A DNA stretch of 64,000 bases from Erigeron canadensis (taxonomy: Eukaryota > Streptophyta > Magnoliopsida > Asterales > Asteraceae): positions 6,264,501 to 6,328,500 of the forward strand of contig NC_057761.1 in the NCBI RefSeq assembly GCF_010389155.1, given 5' to 3'. A program made the position numbers and the translations under genes. Positions 25,427 through 36,839 of the stretch are shown here, in pieces (the stretch's first letter is position 1; every line of letters starts with the position of its first letter). The notes beneath the pieces are model-generated. The model saw only the letters and a program-made list of their open reading frames with translations, was not told where the DNA came from and did no database searches.

Positions 25427-25915
25427 GCATATAAGATCAAGGGCATATATATCAAATCATACCCGATCGACTTCATTAAATCAAATTGAGAGTAATTAAT
25501 ATGATAAAACCTCTTTGATGTCTTTAAGATTACCCGAAGATCGAAGGCGGCTTTTAATGCACTTTTTGCTAAGAACGTCTGACAGATGACAGACTACGAT
25601 TGCTCCGAAGAGCGTTTTTGGCCAAAATAATGTTTTCCTTGTTTGATATCAGACGCCTAATTTTTATCTATGTAATCGAACCAATGCATGCATCTTTATA
25701 ATAATTTGTATATTTAGCCACTTTTATTTAATAACTATTATCTATAAATGGTGGGTTCCTAAAAGGACTTCCATTGGAAGCCTTAAACTAAAGAGAGGAG
25801 AAACTTTTTGATGATTAGCCTTACTTACCCACCTTCAGGCAAGTGGATACATATTTATATTCATACACGTATATTCACAGGTTATTTTTATTAATATACT
25901 CGTCCATAATGGACG

Positions 25916-26409
25916 CACTACAACAAAAATGTCAATTGCTCACATTTATTTTCTTGCATTTCTAAAAAGTGTGAAAAAAATATGTTAATTTATTCACATT
26001 TAAAATTATATAAAAAAAAATTCACATTTAAAAGTGTGAATAAATTTAAAAAAACATACTTTTTTCACAAGTATAAATATATAAACAAAATGTTCACACT
26101 TAAAAATGTGAAAAATGTCAAACATTTTGTGAAAAATGTCAAACATTCCTCGCACTTCCTTTTGTGTGAGAAAATTTGGTGTCACAAATCACTTCCACAC
26201 TTTTAAGTATAAACAATTATATACACTTGGAAATGTGAATTCATTGTTTTCACATATATAATTGTAAAAAGATTTTGATTTTTTAACTTTATTCACACTT
26301 TTTTAGTGAGTTCTTTTCACACATTTAAAAGTATAAACAAATTAACCATTTTTTACATTTTTAAAAAGTAAAAAGATGAGTGTTAATAAATAATATATTT
26401 ATTATAATG
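25916..26409. mobile_element. CACTA-like non-autonomous DNA transposon, copy B
   Basis: The left terminus is CACTACAACAAAAATG, the canonical CACTA type. The interior has the same subterminal TTCACACTTTTAAGTGTGAA motif array as its paralogue at 9370, but the right end is eroded (TTATTATAATG). Confidence 0.6.
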
Positions 26410-26906
26410 GCCGTTATTCTCACGTTTTATTTCCTTATTGCCATTTACTAATTACGGAGTACATTTTCATTTAATTATAACCCATCACACATGTACTACA
26501 ACTAAACTCGATATAATAACTGGAATGTAAATTACCTAACTTTTATATGTAACCTGGCTTATAGTAAAACTAAAGTCGATATAATATTCAACAAAAGTTT
26601 TGAATCAACATATATGATCAATTCTTCACTTTTTTCCCCCTTAGTTTTGGACGCTAACCAACCGTTCCTCTAAGACAAGACCCATGCAATATTTATTTGT
26701 CTTTGTTAACCACCTTATATATGGAATGAGCCAGATTCCTGTCACCAATTTCTATAAACCTTTTCACAACTCATAAAACATTTATTTTTATTTTTATTTT
26801 TATACCGGGGACATATACATAAGCATCCGGCAAAATCGATATAATTTCGAAACATAAACTTCCAAAGAGAACTTGAAATTTATATTATGAAATGAAACTC
26901 CACTTA

Positions 26907-27065
26907 AGTGGCCAGGTTTACTGGTGGTATAATCTAAATCAATTATATGGTCCCAGATGTGTGTTTTTTCCTAAGGTTTCATGTTCAAGTCTTAAGTTTC
27001 TTATCTCAAGATATTTTCCATAAGGATAAGATTAGAGGTTCAGCAAATCGTTGGTAAAAATTGTC
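26907..27065 (+). mobile_element. tRNA-derived SINE relic, copy B
   Basis: Paralogue of 10415-10575. The A-box-like start is altered here (TGGCCAGGTTTACTGGTGG), and the B-box-like GGTTTCATGTTCAAGTC remains. Confidence 0.4.
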
Positions 27066-27243
27066 CCCAACAATCAAAACTAACTTAAAAAAAAATAACT
27101 AATTAAATTTCAACGAACCGGCCTATAGCAACTCGTTTCAACACGTACGTTTACATTTGCATCATCGAGACTAAGCTACTATACTATACAAAGCAAAACT
27201 AAGATCCTAGCTACTATCAAATATAACGTAGAATAATATAATA

Positions 27244-27419
27244 CGAGCATAATACCCGCACGTTGCGGTGGAATTTTGTTTTAAGAATGAGGTAGATTCG
27301 AGAGTAGTTTAGTCCAACTGTAGAGGTGGGTATAGAAAGATGTATTAAGGTGAGGGACATTTTAGACTTATCAGGTTTTTGATGACTTAAAGCTAGTTTG
27401 CTTTATAAAGGAATATAGA
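27244..27419 (-). mobile_element. Short non-autonomous Helitron (copy B only)
   Basis: On the minus strand the 176-bp insert starts TCTATATTCC, has a CCGCA/TGCGG hairpin, and ends GCTCG, one base from the CTRR consensus. It sits exactly between A and T. Copy A keeps the uninterrupted AATATAATA|TGATTAAT near 10740. There is no target duplication. This is the signature of rolling-circle insertion. Confidence 0.75.
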
Positions 27420-27582
27420 TGATTAATAAATACAGAAGCACTTTTTATCTTTATTCTAATAAAAACAATACTAATTAGAAGTATATCGATCCGGTTAATT
27501 CTAACATCTTTATTTTAATAAAAACAATAATTAATAATTATATATACCTCTATCAAGATGAATGAAATCATGAATAGTGAAT

Positions 27583-27750
27583 CAGGCTAGCAAGCAGTGC
27601 GCAGCTGTCTGTTAGTTTGCTTATTTATTTTTAACCATGCTAGCATGTAACTGCGCAACTGTCTGCTAGCTTGCTTATTTATTTTTTAATCAGGTTAACA
27701 GGTAGCTGTGTAGCTTTCTGCTAGTTGCTTATTTACTTTTTGTATAAAAC
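27583..27750. repeat. Three-unit tandem repeat (~55 bp), copy B
   Basis: Paralogue of 11151-11321 with the same three degenerate units. Confidence 0.6.
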
Positions 27751-27849
27751 ATATATATGTAATATGTCAAACTTCTTATAGCAGGTTTATCATATTGTTG
27801 TTATTTAATGTTTTTTTAGATTCCGTCTATCTTTATTTTTGATTTATTA

Positions 27850-28055
27850 CTCCCTCCGTCCCTCTAAAAGTGTCATGTTTTTATTTTTCAAAGTCTAACA
27901 TTTCTAACTTTGACCTTAAATAAATTTTTTTGTGTGTTAGATAATGTTTGATGAAAGTTATATGAATTGATTGTGGTTTAAAAAGTGTTTTCATTGGTAT
28001 AACTTTAATCAAGTTTTATATAACACAAAAAATATATTTAGGGGGGGGGGGGGGG
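27850..28055. mobile_element. Truncated Stowaway MITE ending in a G15 tract, copy B
   Basis: The left end CTCCCTCCGTCC follows TA and the body matches copy A to 28040. About 65 bp of the 3' end are then replaced by 15 consecutive Gs (28041-28055) before the flank resumes at TTAATATGATGG. Confidence 0.7.
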
Positions 28056-28467
28056 TTAATATGATGGTTTTATTTGCTTTGTCTTATAGATTCTTTTAAA
28101 AAATAAATATATATAATATGACAGTTTTAAGTAGGGTTATTTTAGTGCCTTTTATGATTTTTTTTTTACATTTCATTTTCTACGTCTCACCCTGTATTAC
28201 CTTACGGATTTTACCACGTTGCAAAGTTTTTGGTTTTTTCTTGCACACATGCCTATCAATTTTGTCTTTTTTTTTAAGTAAATAAAACATATGTGTTTAT
28301 ACAAACTTTTAAACGAGTTTATATTTATTTATGTTTGACATAACAAACGTAGACATATATTTGTTCTTTTTTATATTTTTAGTAGTCTGTTAACATGTTT
28401 GGTATTTTTATGGTATATCACAAACATTTGAACGTAATTATTCAAGTAAATACGATCGTTGAAGTCG

Positions 28468-28497
28468 GCCCGTAACGCGGGCTTATAGACCCACTAG
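28468..28497 (+). mobile_element. Helitron 3' end (5' end not found)
   Basis: GCCCG, loop TAACG, CGGGC forms a hairpin 11 bases before CTAG, followed by T. This is the standard plant Helitron terminus. In copy A (12095-12120) the hairpin survives with a mismatch but the CTAG is deleted. I could not place the 5' end. Confidence 0.5.
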
Positions 28498-28536
28498 TTA
28501 GAAGTATATCCAGTAATTTTGAGAATAATAAATTAA

Positions 28537-29435
28537 GGGGGTGCTTGGTAGGGGTTTTTAGGGGTGGAGAATGGATAATATAATGATTGATGATGCTTGT
28601 TTTAAAATATTGTGGTTAATGAATACCAAAATTGGGTAATGAGACATTATAGGGTAAATTGGAGGGAATAGTTATCATTGCTTTTATTTCTCTCTCCTTC
28701 TACACGTTTCTCTTCTTCTATTTTTATTTTTATCTCTCATCTTCTCATATACTCCTTCATAAAGCAAAAAAATTTATCACATATTTTTATACTTATCAAA
28801 ATCAGCCGTTCTTCAAACTATAAATTATCCCTATTACTAATTTTTTTAATTTTTTTTAACACTTTAATAATAAATAATGGATGGATGAAAATAACAAACT
28901 TGAAAAAATAAGTCGTGATTACTCATATTTTCTGAAAAAATATCGAACAAGTTTGTGGTGATGCAAGTATTGAACAAATTTTAAATGATGTAGTTTCTAT
29001 GAATCATGATTACTCTTAATTTTTTAATCTTGAAAGGTATAGTTTAATTGTTTTTGAAATACAACTTCATTTTTCATATATCCAATCTTTTGATTTTTAA
29101 CACCAATTACTATAGGAATAATAGTTATTGAAATACAGAGTATACAAGATATTTTTATTTATAATTTTTATTTTATGTCAAATTCCAATTAGATTGATAC
29201 GACTAATTAATATATATTTGAATATTTTCAACGAAATTTGAGAAAAAAATAAGCTTATACATATATTAATTATAATGCATTTTAATTTTAAGAACCAAGC
29301 AGGATCAATGACAATGATAATGATTGCTTTATATGTACCAGGCAACACTAATGCAATGGTAGCATTCTTTAGTATTTCTTTGCATTTCCTTTCCCATTCC
29401 GTTTTTTCATTCCTTAGTTTGAACCAGGCATGCCC
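28537..29435. mobile_element. PIF/Harbinger-like non-autonomous transposon (copy B only)
   Basis: An 899-bp insert with terminal GGGGGTGCTTGGT and, inverted, GGGCATGCCTGGT, flanked by TAA on both sides (28534-28536, 29436-29438). Copy A has the unoccupied site AAATTAAGCTAACG at 12155-12168. TWA duplications and GGG.TG..TGG termini are typical of Tourist/PIF-Harbinger elements. No transposase ORF is recognized. Confidence 0.75.
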
Positions 29436-29636
29436 TAAACTAACGATAGGTTTGAAAGAGGATAAATCACAAATAAAAAGAGAAATAAAATCGACATGGA
29501 GACGGGCTGAAATTTGGATCATGAATCTTTAATGCCAACGGCTTACACGTATCAAGCTAAAAAAAACACATGTTAAATAATGCAGCATAAGCCATAAGGA
29601 AATCGAAAGGTAATCTCTATATTATAATAAAACAAA

Positions 29637-30653
29637 GGCAAAGTAATTTTTTCGTCCATGTGGTTTTCGAATAAGCATTTTTCATTCTCGCCGTTAACTT
29701 TTGGCTAAAATCATCCTCATGGTTTCTATTTCGTCCTCGCCGTTATAACTTTGCCGTTAACCCCCTCACATGCAAGTCACGTGAGGGGCATTTTCGTCTT
29801 TTTATAGAATTAAGTGCAAAAATTGTCCATGAGGTTTGTTGTTTTCGCCGTTAACAAATTCATGAGAACTTTTCAAACAAAACAAAACAGACAAAAATTA
29901 CCGGTAACAATTTAATCCAAATAAAACAAAAACCTATATATCTACATTTGAGAATTTAGTCAATCGCTTTCAAATGCAAACAAGTACATATAATGTTTTA
30001 AATACTAGTATTACTCGTAATACCGGTATCGGTGGGTAATCCGGTACAACTATTTCCGGTATTTTTCAGTATTACCATTCCGGTATTTTCATTATTCTCA
30101 TTTTTTCTTTTTTGATTTTTTTTAAAATTATTTTTATAATAATTTAATGTTATTTTTTTGTAATTTGTGAACTTTCTTATATTTTGTTATAAAATACCTA
30201 TTTGGTATTATTTTTTAGTGAATTATAATTATATTTTGACTATTTTCGTTAAATTGTAGTAAATTTTATAGCATTTTTATAAAAAATTAACTTAAGTTAA
30301 ATTAGCCGTACCGACCGGTATTAACTTAGATCTTCATATGTAGGTGTATATAGGTTTTTGATTTGAGTCTGTTTTGGTTTTTGATTAAAATTTTGTTTGG
30401 AGGTTTGTTAAAATACAAGGATGAAAAATACAAAAAACGACAAACCATAAGGACGAATTTTGCACTTAATCATAGGGACAAACCATGAAGATGAGTGAAA
30501 AGACATAAATGCCCCTCACGTGCCTTGCACATGAGAGGGTTAACGGATCCAAGGACGAAATGCAATCTACGAGGATGATTTTAGCCAAAAGTTAACGGTG
30601 AGGATGAAAAATGCTTATTTGAAAACCACATGGACGAAAAAATTACTCTGGCC
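29637..30653. mobile_element. Intact long-TIR Mutator-like MITE, copy B
   Basis: The 9-bp duplication TAAAACAAA flanks both ends (29628-29636, 30654-30662). The terminal inverted repeats extend about 230 bp from GGCAAAGTAATTTTTTCG, with phrases such as TCGTCCATGTGGTTTTC at both ends. The centre contains a CCGGTATT-rich segment. No transposase. It preserves the pre-insertion sequence for the copia element near 30504-30512. Confidence 0.8.
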
Positions 30654-31454
30654 TAAAACAAAATTGTTCGTTATAAGTATTTTTTGAAAGTTTTTGATGT
30701 GACAAATATTCCATATTTCACCTTAAAAAACTTTTATTTAATTGTGATGTTATATATAACTAAAATAGAAATAGCTCTTTATATGTTTAATACAAATATT
30801 AATCATTTATTAATTTAAAATATAATTTTTTTTATATAATATTACAAATAAAATGTCTTTTTTATTTAGTTAATTTGTTGACTAAATGACTACATAATTA
30901 TTGTTTTAGTTGAATTATTAGATTTATATCAAGTTATAATGTTTTAAAAACAAACATTAATTTTTTTAATATATTTTAGAATTTTAAAATTTTAATTAAC
31001 ATGTCCAAGTTAATTAACTAATATGTATCATAGGGAAATATAAATATAGATAATTCATAGCTGACGACACTATCATTTTATAACCGTACATCACAAAACT
31101 TATTTTAAAATATTGTATGGATCAACACCCTATAAGATCAAATAGGCTTCATTTTGAATGTATGGCTAGACTCGCAGGAATATGGTGTTCGTTAAAGTAA
31201 TCCGTAGTACTCATAGTAGTTAGATATATTGGTTTGCCAAATCAAACAAGACTTACAAGGCTTTGAGAAAAACTTAATTTATTTTGGAAAATGACTATCT
31301 ATATTATTAAATCTATATTTAATGTTAGAAGAGCCATTATTCGTCTTCAAATATCAAATCAAATGTCATATTATTCTTAAAAATCTTTAAGATGACTTCC
31401 ACCCAAATTTTCACATCACAACTACGTACCTAATAAAAATCTTTCAACTAAAAA

Positions 31455-32105
31455 TAGGGGTAAGCAAAAATCAAACTGAAAAATTCCAACCGAAAAAACC
31501 AAAAAACCATTGGTTTTGGTTTTCAAAAAACCAAAAGTTATGGTTCAGTTTTGATTTCCAATGAAAAACCGAACCATAAATACTGAACCGAACCAAAAAT
31601 ATATATTGTTTAATTTATTTTATATTTATATCATTTACGATTAATTATTGGTAAATATGTCAATATATTTGCATATTTAAGTGTATATAATAATATCATT
31701 TATATGTTTTAAGTGAAAATATACAATAAGATTGATTTCCTTTAATAATTGTATAATCAAACAATGAGTAAACATATAAATATTTATATATAAAATTTGT
31801 TTTAAGTTTGTACAACTTACTTTTATGAATTTGTTGTCATTGTTGTAATGTTATTGTTTCTAGTATTGTTTTGAAAACTTGTTGAAATTAATTATGATGT
31901 AAGTATAGGGTATAAACTTATAAACTTTTCAAATTCAATTTGACCCAAACCACAAGTGGTTAAAAACCGACTAAAACCGTACCGAAATAGACCAAACCCG
32001 AAAAAATTGAAACCCAATGGTCTCATTTTTCAAAAAACGAATTATAACGATTCAGTTTTCGATTTTAGTCAAAAACTGACCTAAACCGAACTGTACTCAC
32101 TCTTA
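31455..32105. mobile_element. hAT-like MITE
   Basis: The left end TAGGGGTAAGCAAAAA and right end (inverted) TAAGAGTGAGTACA match the common plant TAGGGGTGAGCA terminus. CTAAAAA repeats on both flanks (31448-31454, 32106-32112), consistent with the 8-bp hAT duplication. The subterminal regions are rich in AACCGAACC-type repeats. No transposase. Confidence 0.65.
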
Positions 32106-32112
32106 CTAAAAA

Positions 32113-32591
32113 CTACTCAATCCTACCAAAATCGATAACATTGGTACCCAAATACCCAAACCACCAAAAAAACAAAATAAATAAAAATATAAACAAATTC
32201 CACCCCCCGTCTTTTTCTCTCTCTTGCTCATGCTTCATTCTCCCCACAAGCACTTAACTTACCCAAATTAATACCTGAGTTGGCTTACCAAAATAGGTGA
32301 CAATAGTGTTCCTTGCATATATACCTAAGTCTTACCGACCTCCTACCCAAACTACTCCCCCCCCCCCCCCCCCCTCTCTTAAAATTTCCCATACAAATAT
32401 AGTTTAAGGTAAGGTTTATGTGAAAACCGTTCACATTTATACATAGGTAATTTTATGTATAATTTGATTTGTTCATTTGTGAACGAGTTTGTTCGCATGT
32501 ACCTATCACATATGAATTTCAAGTTATAATTTTGAGATTTGTATGGTTCTTACAATTCAAATGTTCTCACATGAACCATATATATATATAT
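32113..32591. repeat. Spacer with a C18 homopolymer
   Basis: AT-rich spacer with a CT-rich part and 18 consecutive Cs at 32357-32374. No gene is seen. Confidence 0.6.
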
Positions 32592-32769
32592 TAGAAAAGT
32601 GGGTATAAGGCTATTATGCATCCAATTTAGGTGAAAAACCCCTCACATACTAACATTTTAATATTTTGAATAAATGTTTGGCCCCCCATGATTTTTATGG
32701 TTTAAAAAAAGATATGTGAGAGATTTTCACCCAACTTAGGTGACTAACAGCCTCATATTCTCTTCTCTT
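32592..32769. mobile_element. Foldback MITE 1
   Basis: About 50-bp inverted arms (ATAAGGCTATTATGCATCC... and, inverted, ATGAGGCTGTTAGTCACC...) surround a short centre, giving a 0.18-kb hairpin element. Related arms recur at 32810-34925. Confidence 0.55.
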
Positions 32770-32771
32770 TA

Positions 32772-32810
<39 letters not shown>

Positions 32811-33015
32811 GGGGGAAGTGAAGGTGAGGTTGTCCAACACCCAACTTTAGTGAAAAACCCCTCACATCTTGATTTTTTATTCCATAAAAATCAAGGGGCC
32901 CAATATGAGTCTGTTAGGCACCTTAAGTTGGGTGAAAACCCCTAACATACCTTTTTTTAAATCATAAAAATCATGGGGCCCAAACATTTACTCAAAATAT
33001 TAAAATATTGGTATG

Positions 33016-34663
33016 TGATGTGACCAATTTATACCCATTGCCCACATCATTATTGGCCATTTATTTAAGTGTTTTAAGTCGATTTTATGTGCATTTGGCG
33101 CGTTTATGGTGTTTGTTAGTGTTTTCAGGCTCTAAACAGGTTACACGTTCATTTGGTACATATTCGGAAGATTTATTGGCCTAGAAGATGATCTTTATTA
33201 TCGAGAGTTGATTCAAGTGGAAGAGATGGCAAAGCTCGGCATGTACTCGAGATCGAAAGAAGATTGTTCGACATAAGCTTGACTGCGCCGCAGTGGGGAT
33301 GTACCTAGCCCATTGCGCCGTAGCCCATACCTACGGAATTCGAAGTGATATTACCCTACTGCGCCGCAATGGGGGTTGCAAAGGTTGACTGCGCCGCAGT
33401 CAGTGAAAGGAGAAAATTGGACGTGGGATCTGGTTGCGCCGTAGTGGAGGATTGGCTTAGTCACTGCGCCGCAGTCAGCCAGAAGTCAATGAAAGTCAAA
33501 GTCAAAGACCCTCACTGCGCCGCAATGAGGGGACATCACAAACCATTGCGCCGCAGTGGGTGGGCGAATCTGAAAACTTTTGACCGACTTTAAGTATCAG
33601 ATTTTAAGGGGTATAAATACAACCACAACCCTAATTCCGAATATTATCTAAAATCTTTCTAGGAGCTGTTCTACAAGGGTTCTTCAATCTCCAAGCAAGT
33701 TTTCTTAAGCGGATTCACTGAAGATTCACGAGCACCCATCTAGATCGTATCTACTTTTATTGTCTTGCAATTTCAATTTCTCAACGATTGGTACATCATG
33801 TTTCTCTTTAATTTTAATCATTATTTTGAATTGATCATGAGTGGCTAAACAATTTATCATCCACCTTGATGAAACTAGACGAATGATGTGATTGCAATAT
33901 TTTTAATTCAAAGGGTTTATTTAACTATCATTGTTCCGTGATCTTGATGATTTAATTCTTTTCAATAATTATTATGATATTGGTTGCATATAAATTCTTC
34001 GTTGGTGGTACCAGTTGAATGTATATGTGATTTTAAAATGGTTGTTTGTCTATGAGCAATTATCACTAGTTCATGGTATGGTAGTTAATATCATTTTAAG
34101 AGAAGTGTAATTTTGTCAACGTAATTTATGACGGTTGGTGGTACCACGTTATTTTTACATAGGTGCAATTGATAATTCGATAGTCAATAAAACTAATTGT
34201 TGGTAAAGTTGTCTTGGCTTTGGTAGTACCGGCTTGGGTAATTTAACTAGCAAATTAGGTGATTCGATAATTTGTTCACGGTTGGTGGTACCACGTGAGC
34301 ACCTTAATCTTGTCACGATTATCTTTAAACTCAAATGAATTTGGTCTAAATTAAATGCAATCACATTTGAAGTCGAGTGAAGTTAAGGTGGATGACTTTT
34401 CTTAATATTGTTTGAAGTTCTTCTTTACTTTTATGCAATTTGTCTTTCAAATTCATTTTAATTTTATTGTCAAAAGGATTTTCAAAGCAACCCATTTTCG
34501 AAACCATTTCATCAAACAACTAGTCAATCCAATCCCTGAGGACGAACACGGTCTTACCTCTTAGCTATATTCCAAACGGTCGGGTCCACTGCCCGATAGT
34601 GCGTAGTAGTGAGTTCTTAGGTAATTCTAGTTTTATAAATTTAAAGCTTGATTTTGCACATCA
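33016..34663 (+). mobile_element. Solo LTR of a Ty3/gypsy-type retrotransposon
   Basis: A 1,648-bp segment begins TGATGTGACC, ends GCACATCA, and is flanked by GTATG / ATATG (4 of 5 bases match), dropped into a foldback MITE whose sequence resumes exactly after it. Its last 150 bp and its 'ATCxACC..GATGAA' segment resemble the LTR at 47200-49333, which is preceded by a gypsy-type polypurine context. No internal domain is present, as expected after LTR-LTR recombination. Orientation is inferred from that comparison. Confidence 0.65.
33285..33556. repeat. Array of eight CTGCGCCGCAG-type near-palindromes in the LTR
   Basis: TGCGCCG occurs eight times in about 270 bp, mostly as ACTGCGCCGCAGT or ACTGCGCCGCAAT. 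Each is a near-perfect palindrome around a central C. Spacing is irregular (about 25-50 bp). The array is markedly more GC- and CpG-rich than its surroundings and lies in the upstream half of the LTR, where U3 regulatory sites would sit. Confidence 0.75.
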
Positions 34664-34728
34664 ATATGTGAGAGATTTTTCACCAAAGTTGGGTGCATAA
34701 CAGCCCTATACTCACTTTTCTCATATAT

Positions 34729-34925
34729 AAATGAGAATATGTAGTTGTCGTGTACTCAAGTTTATGTGTGGAACCCCTCACTTCTTAGTATTTTAATCCA
34801 CAAAAAAACATGAGAGTTCAATCATTTATTCATTACACAATAAGTATTAATAAATTAGTTCGTGAGGAGTTTTATACCTAAGCTTAGTTACATAATAGCT
34901 ATATATTCACTTTTCTCATATCTAT
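34729..34925. mobile_element. Foldback MITE 3
   Basis: The arms around TACTCAAGTTTATGTGTGG and, inverted, TACCTAAGCTTAGTTACAT, with GTGAGG/CCTCAC at their inner ends, belong to the same family as the elements at 32.6-34.7 kb. Confidence 0.45.
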
Positions 34926-36839
34926 ATCCAACTTTTCAAGAAAAAAAATCTATACATACATAGATCAAAAAATGCCAATACTTAAATAAAATTTTGTGTT
35001 TGTGTTTGTTATTGGTTTAGTTTATGCATGGCGAAAGGATCATTGAAATGGTCTTAGAATTTACATATTCAAACAATAAAAGGAAAAAAAAGGAAAAATT
35101 GAGATAGTTATGAATTTCATCGAGTTTCACTTGTTTCATCGAACAACCTAAAATTGTTTAGGTTAACCGAACAAATGAAATGAATGAACACAACTAATGA
35201 ATAAAAAAAAATACTTCATATTTGTCCAATTTGAAAAGACAAAATGTCTATTTTGAAATGAACAAAATGTAGTAACAGGAAGTTTAATTTTAGTATCAAT
35301 GTTAAATTATTATTATTTATATGAACAAATATTTAAAAATGAGTGATACAAAATAAAGATTAAAACTCTATTTTACTTTCCGTTGACAATTGATATAACA
35401 CATAAATTATATACACTTCGTATATAAGACTCCAGATGAAATAAAATGTTTGTATTACTGTGTAAAATGTTACATAAAATGTTCTTGTTTATTGTCGAGG
35501 ATCAAAAAATGTGTGGATAAACATTTTTACATTCTTTTGGTGCCACTTTTTATAGGCATCGTGCATTAAATGCAAGATAGTAGTAGTTGAACACGTGTTA
35601 CGAATTCATTGAACAAATACATCTTCTTTAAATGCATGTTGTTTCCAAAACATTTTTTAACCATTTTGAAATAAAATGTAAAAAGTATAAAAAAAGTCTC
35701 TATTTTATTTAAAAAAGATGTTATTTTTGTTAATGTTTGCCTTGTATTTCTTTATCATTCATCATCAACTATATTGTAGGCAAAAGTGATTACTATTAAT
35801 TCTGAGACTTAAACAATCTTGATCGATATACATAATTCTTAATTTTTAAGTCTTGAACTTCTAAAAGTTTTAATCATAGATGAGTATCTTCAGTTGATGA
35901 CCAATGATATCTTATCATTTGAATAATTGAATTTGATAAGCCATTCTATTATAAGTTTTTTTCTTTGACCTAAGCTAATTGACTCTTTTCTATATCAATG
36001 AACATACAAGCATACAAATTAGATTATAAACATTAGGAAATGCTGGAGCAATGATTATCACTAACTTTAATCCATTTTAGGACTATTCTCTTGTTTGTTA
36101 ATTAAAGAACTTAGGACTTTTTCTTATACATCCCTTTTCTACTCAATCTAGAAACAAGATTGGACGTTATTCTGGTTAGTCTCCAATTTAGTAAAACTCT
36201 TCCTCAAGCAAGGCAGCCGATAAGTCATTAAAGGCTTTGTGTAAATAATGTAATATATCAGTAGATTATAACTTTGGTAAAGAGAAAATTATATAGAGTA
36301 TACATTTAGTATGGACAAAACTTATTTTCTCACTTTTAGCCCGAAAAATAACTCAGACGGTGTTTGGTTTGTTTGAAATCATTTCATTTTGGTTACATTA
36401 TTTCATTTTCGGATTGTCCCCAAAAAAGTAGAAATTGGAAACCTAAACAGAATACAACGAGCAACCCAAAAACCAAACTGATGAATATCCGTAGAATAAG
36501 GGCGCTAAGGTATCAATATATACATACATATCCGTTACTAAACTCAAGTTTAAATTAATTGAGTGTAATTATCAATATATTCATAGACATGCAAAAGAAC
36601 ACTGACAGCATCCCTTGATGATTTAGACGAGACAAAATCAACCCGGTTGTGTGTGTTGAGGTGGATAGAAACCTTATTGGAAAGATAAGTTTTGCAGTTC
36701 TTCTGCAGCATAGACATACATAATCACGTAAAATAGATGTATAGTTAGCACCTTCAATGAGAGTTAAATTAATGAATAGAGTCAGATGCTGTCAGCATTA
36801 CCAGTGGCTTTGTCGGGTCTGATGTTAAAATGAACAAGG
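34926..36839. other. Intergenic region 3' of the TOL gene
   Basis: AT-rich, with no recognizable gene or delimited transposon. The part next to 36840 should hold the TOL 3'UTR and polyadenylation site (minus strand), which I could not pinpoint. Confidence 0.55.

Larger units (their letters stand above)
25427..31427. repeat. Tandem segmental duplication, copy B
   Basis: This 6.0-kb direct copy of the 8899-25426 unit lacks the copia element and the 12-bp-TSD SINE. It carries a private Helitron (27244-27419) and Harbinger-like insert (28537-29435). It ends at CACAACTACGT, 27 bp before a hAT-like MITE. No protein-coding gene is recognized. Confidence 0.85.
32808..34727. mobile_element. Foldback MITE 2, interrupted by a solo LTR
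   Basis: Left-arm sequences (32825-32860 and 32905-32953, AACACCCAACTTTAGTG / GGCACCTTAAGTTGGGTG) match the inverse of the right arm at 34665-34727 (ATGTGAGAGATTTTTCACC...). The two halves are separated by the LTR at 33016-34663. Two left-arm copies suggest a nested or rearranged pair. Confidence 0.5.

Noticed and set aside
28678..28911. 77-codon hydrophobic open frame as a membrane peptide
   Set aside because: It is inside the Harbinger-like element and arises from T-rich sequence.
29178..29532. Open frames at 29178-29522 and 29275-29532
   Set aside because: Both cross the right boundary of the Harbinger-like insert and read into flanking repeat DNA; not a gene.
33345..33593. 82-codon open frame with repeated HCAAV-type phrases
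   Set aside because: The protein repeats only reflect the TGCGCCGCAGT array inside a solo LTR.
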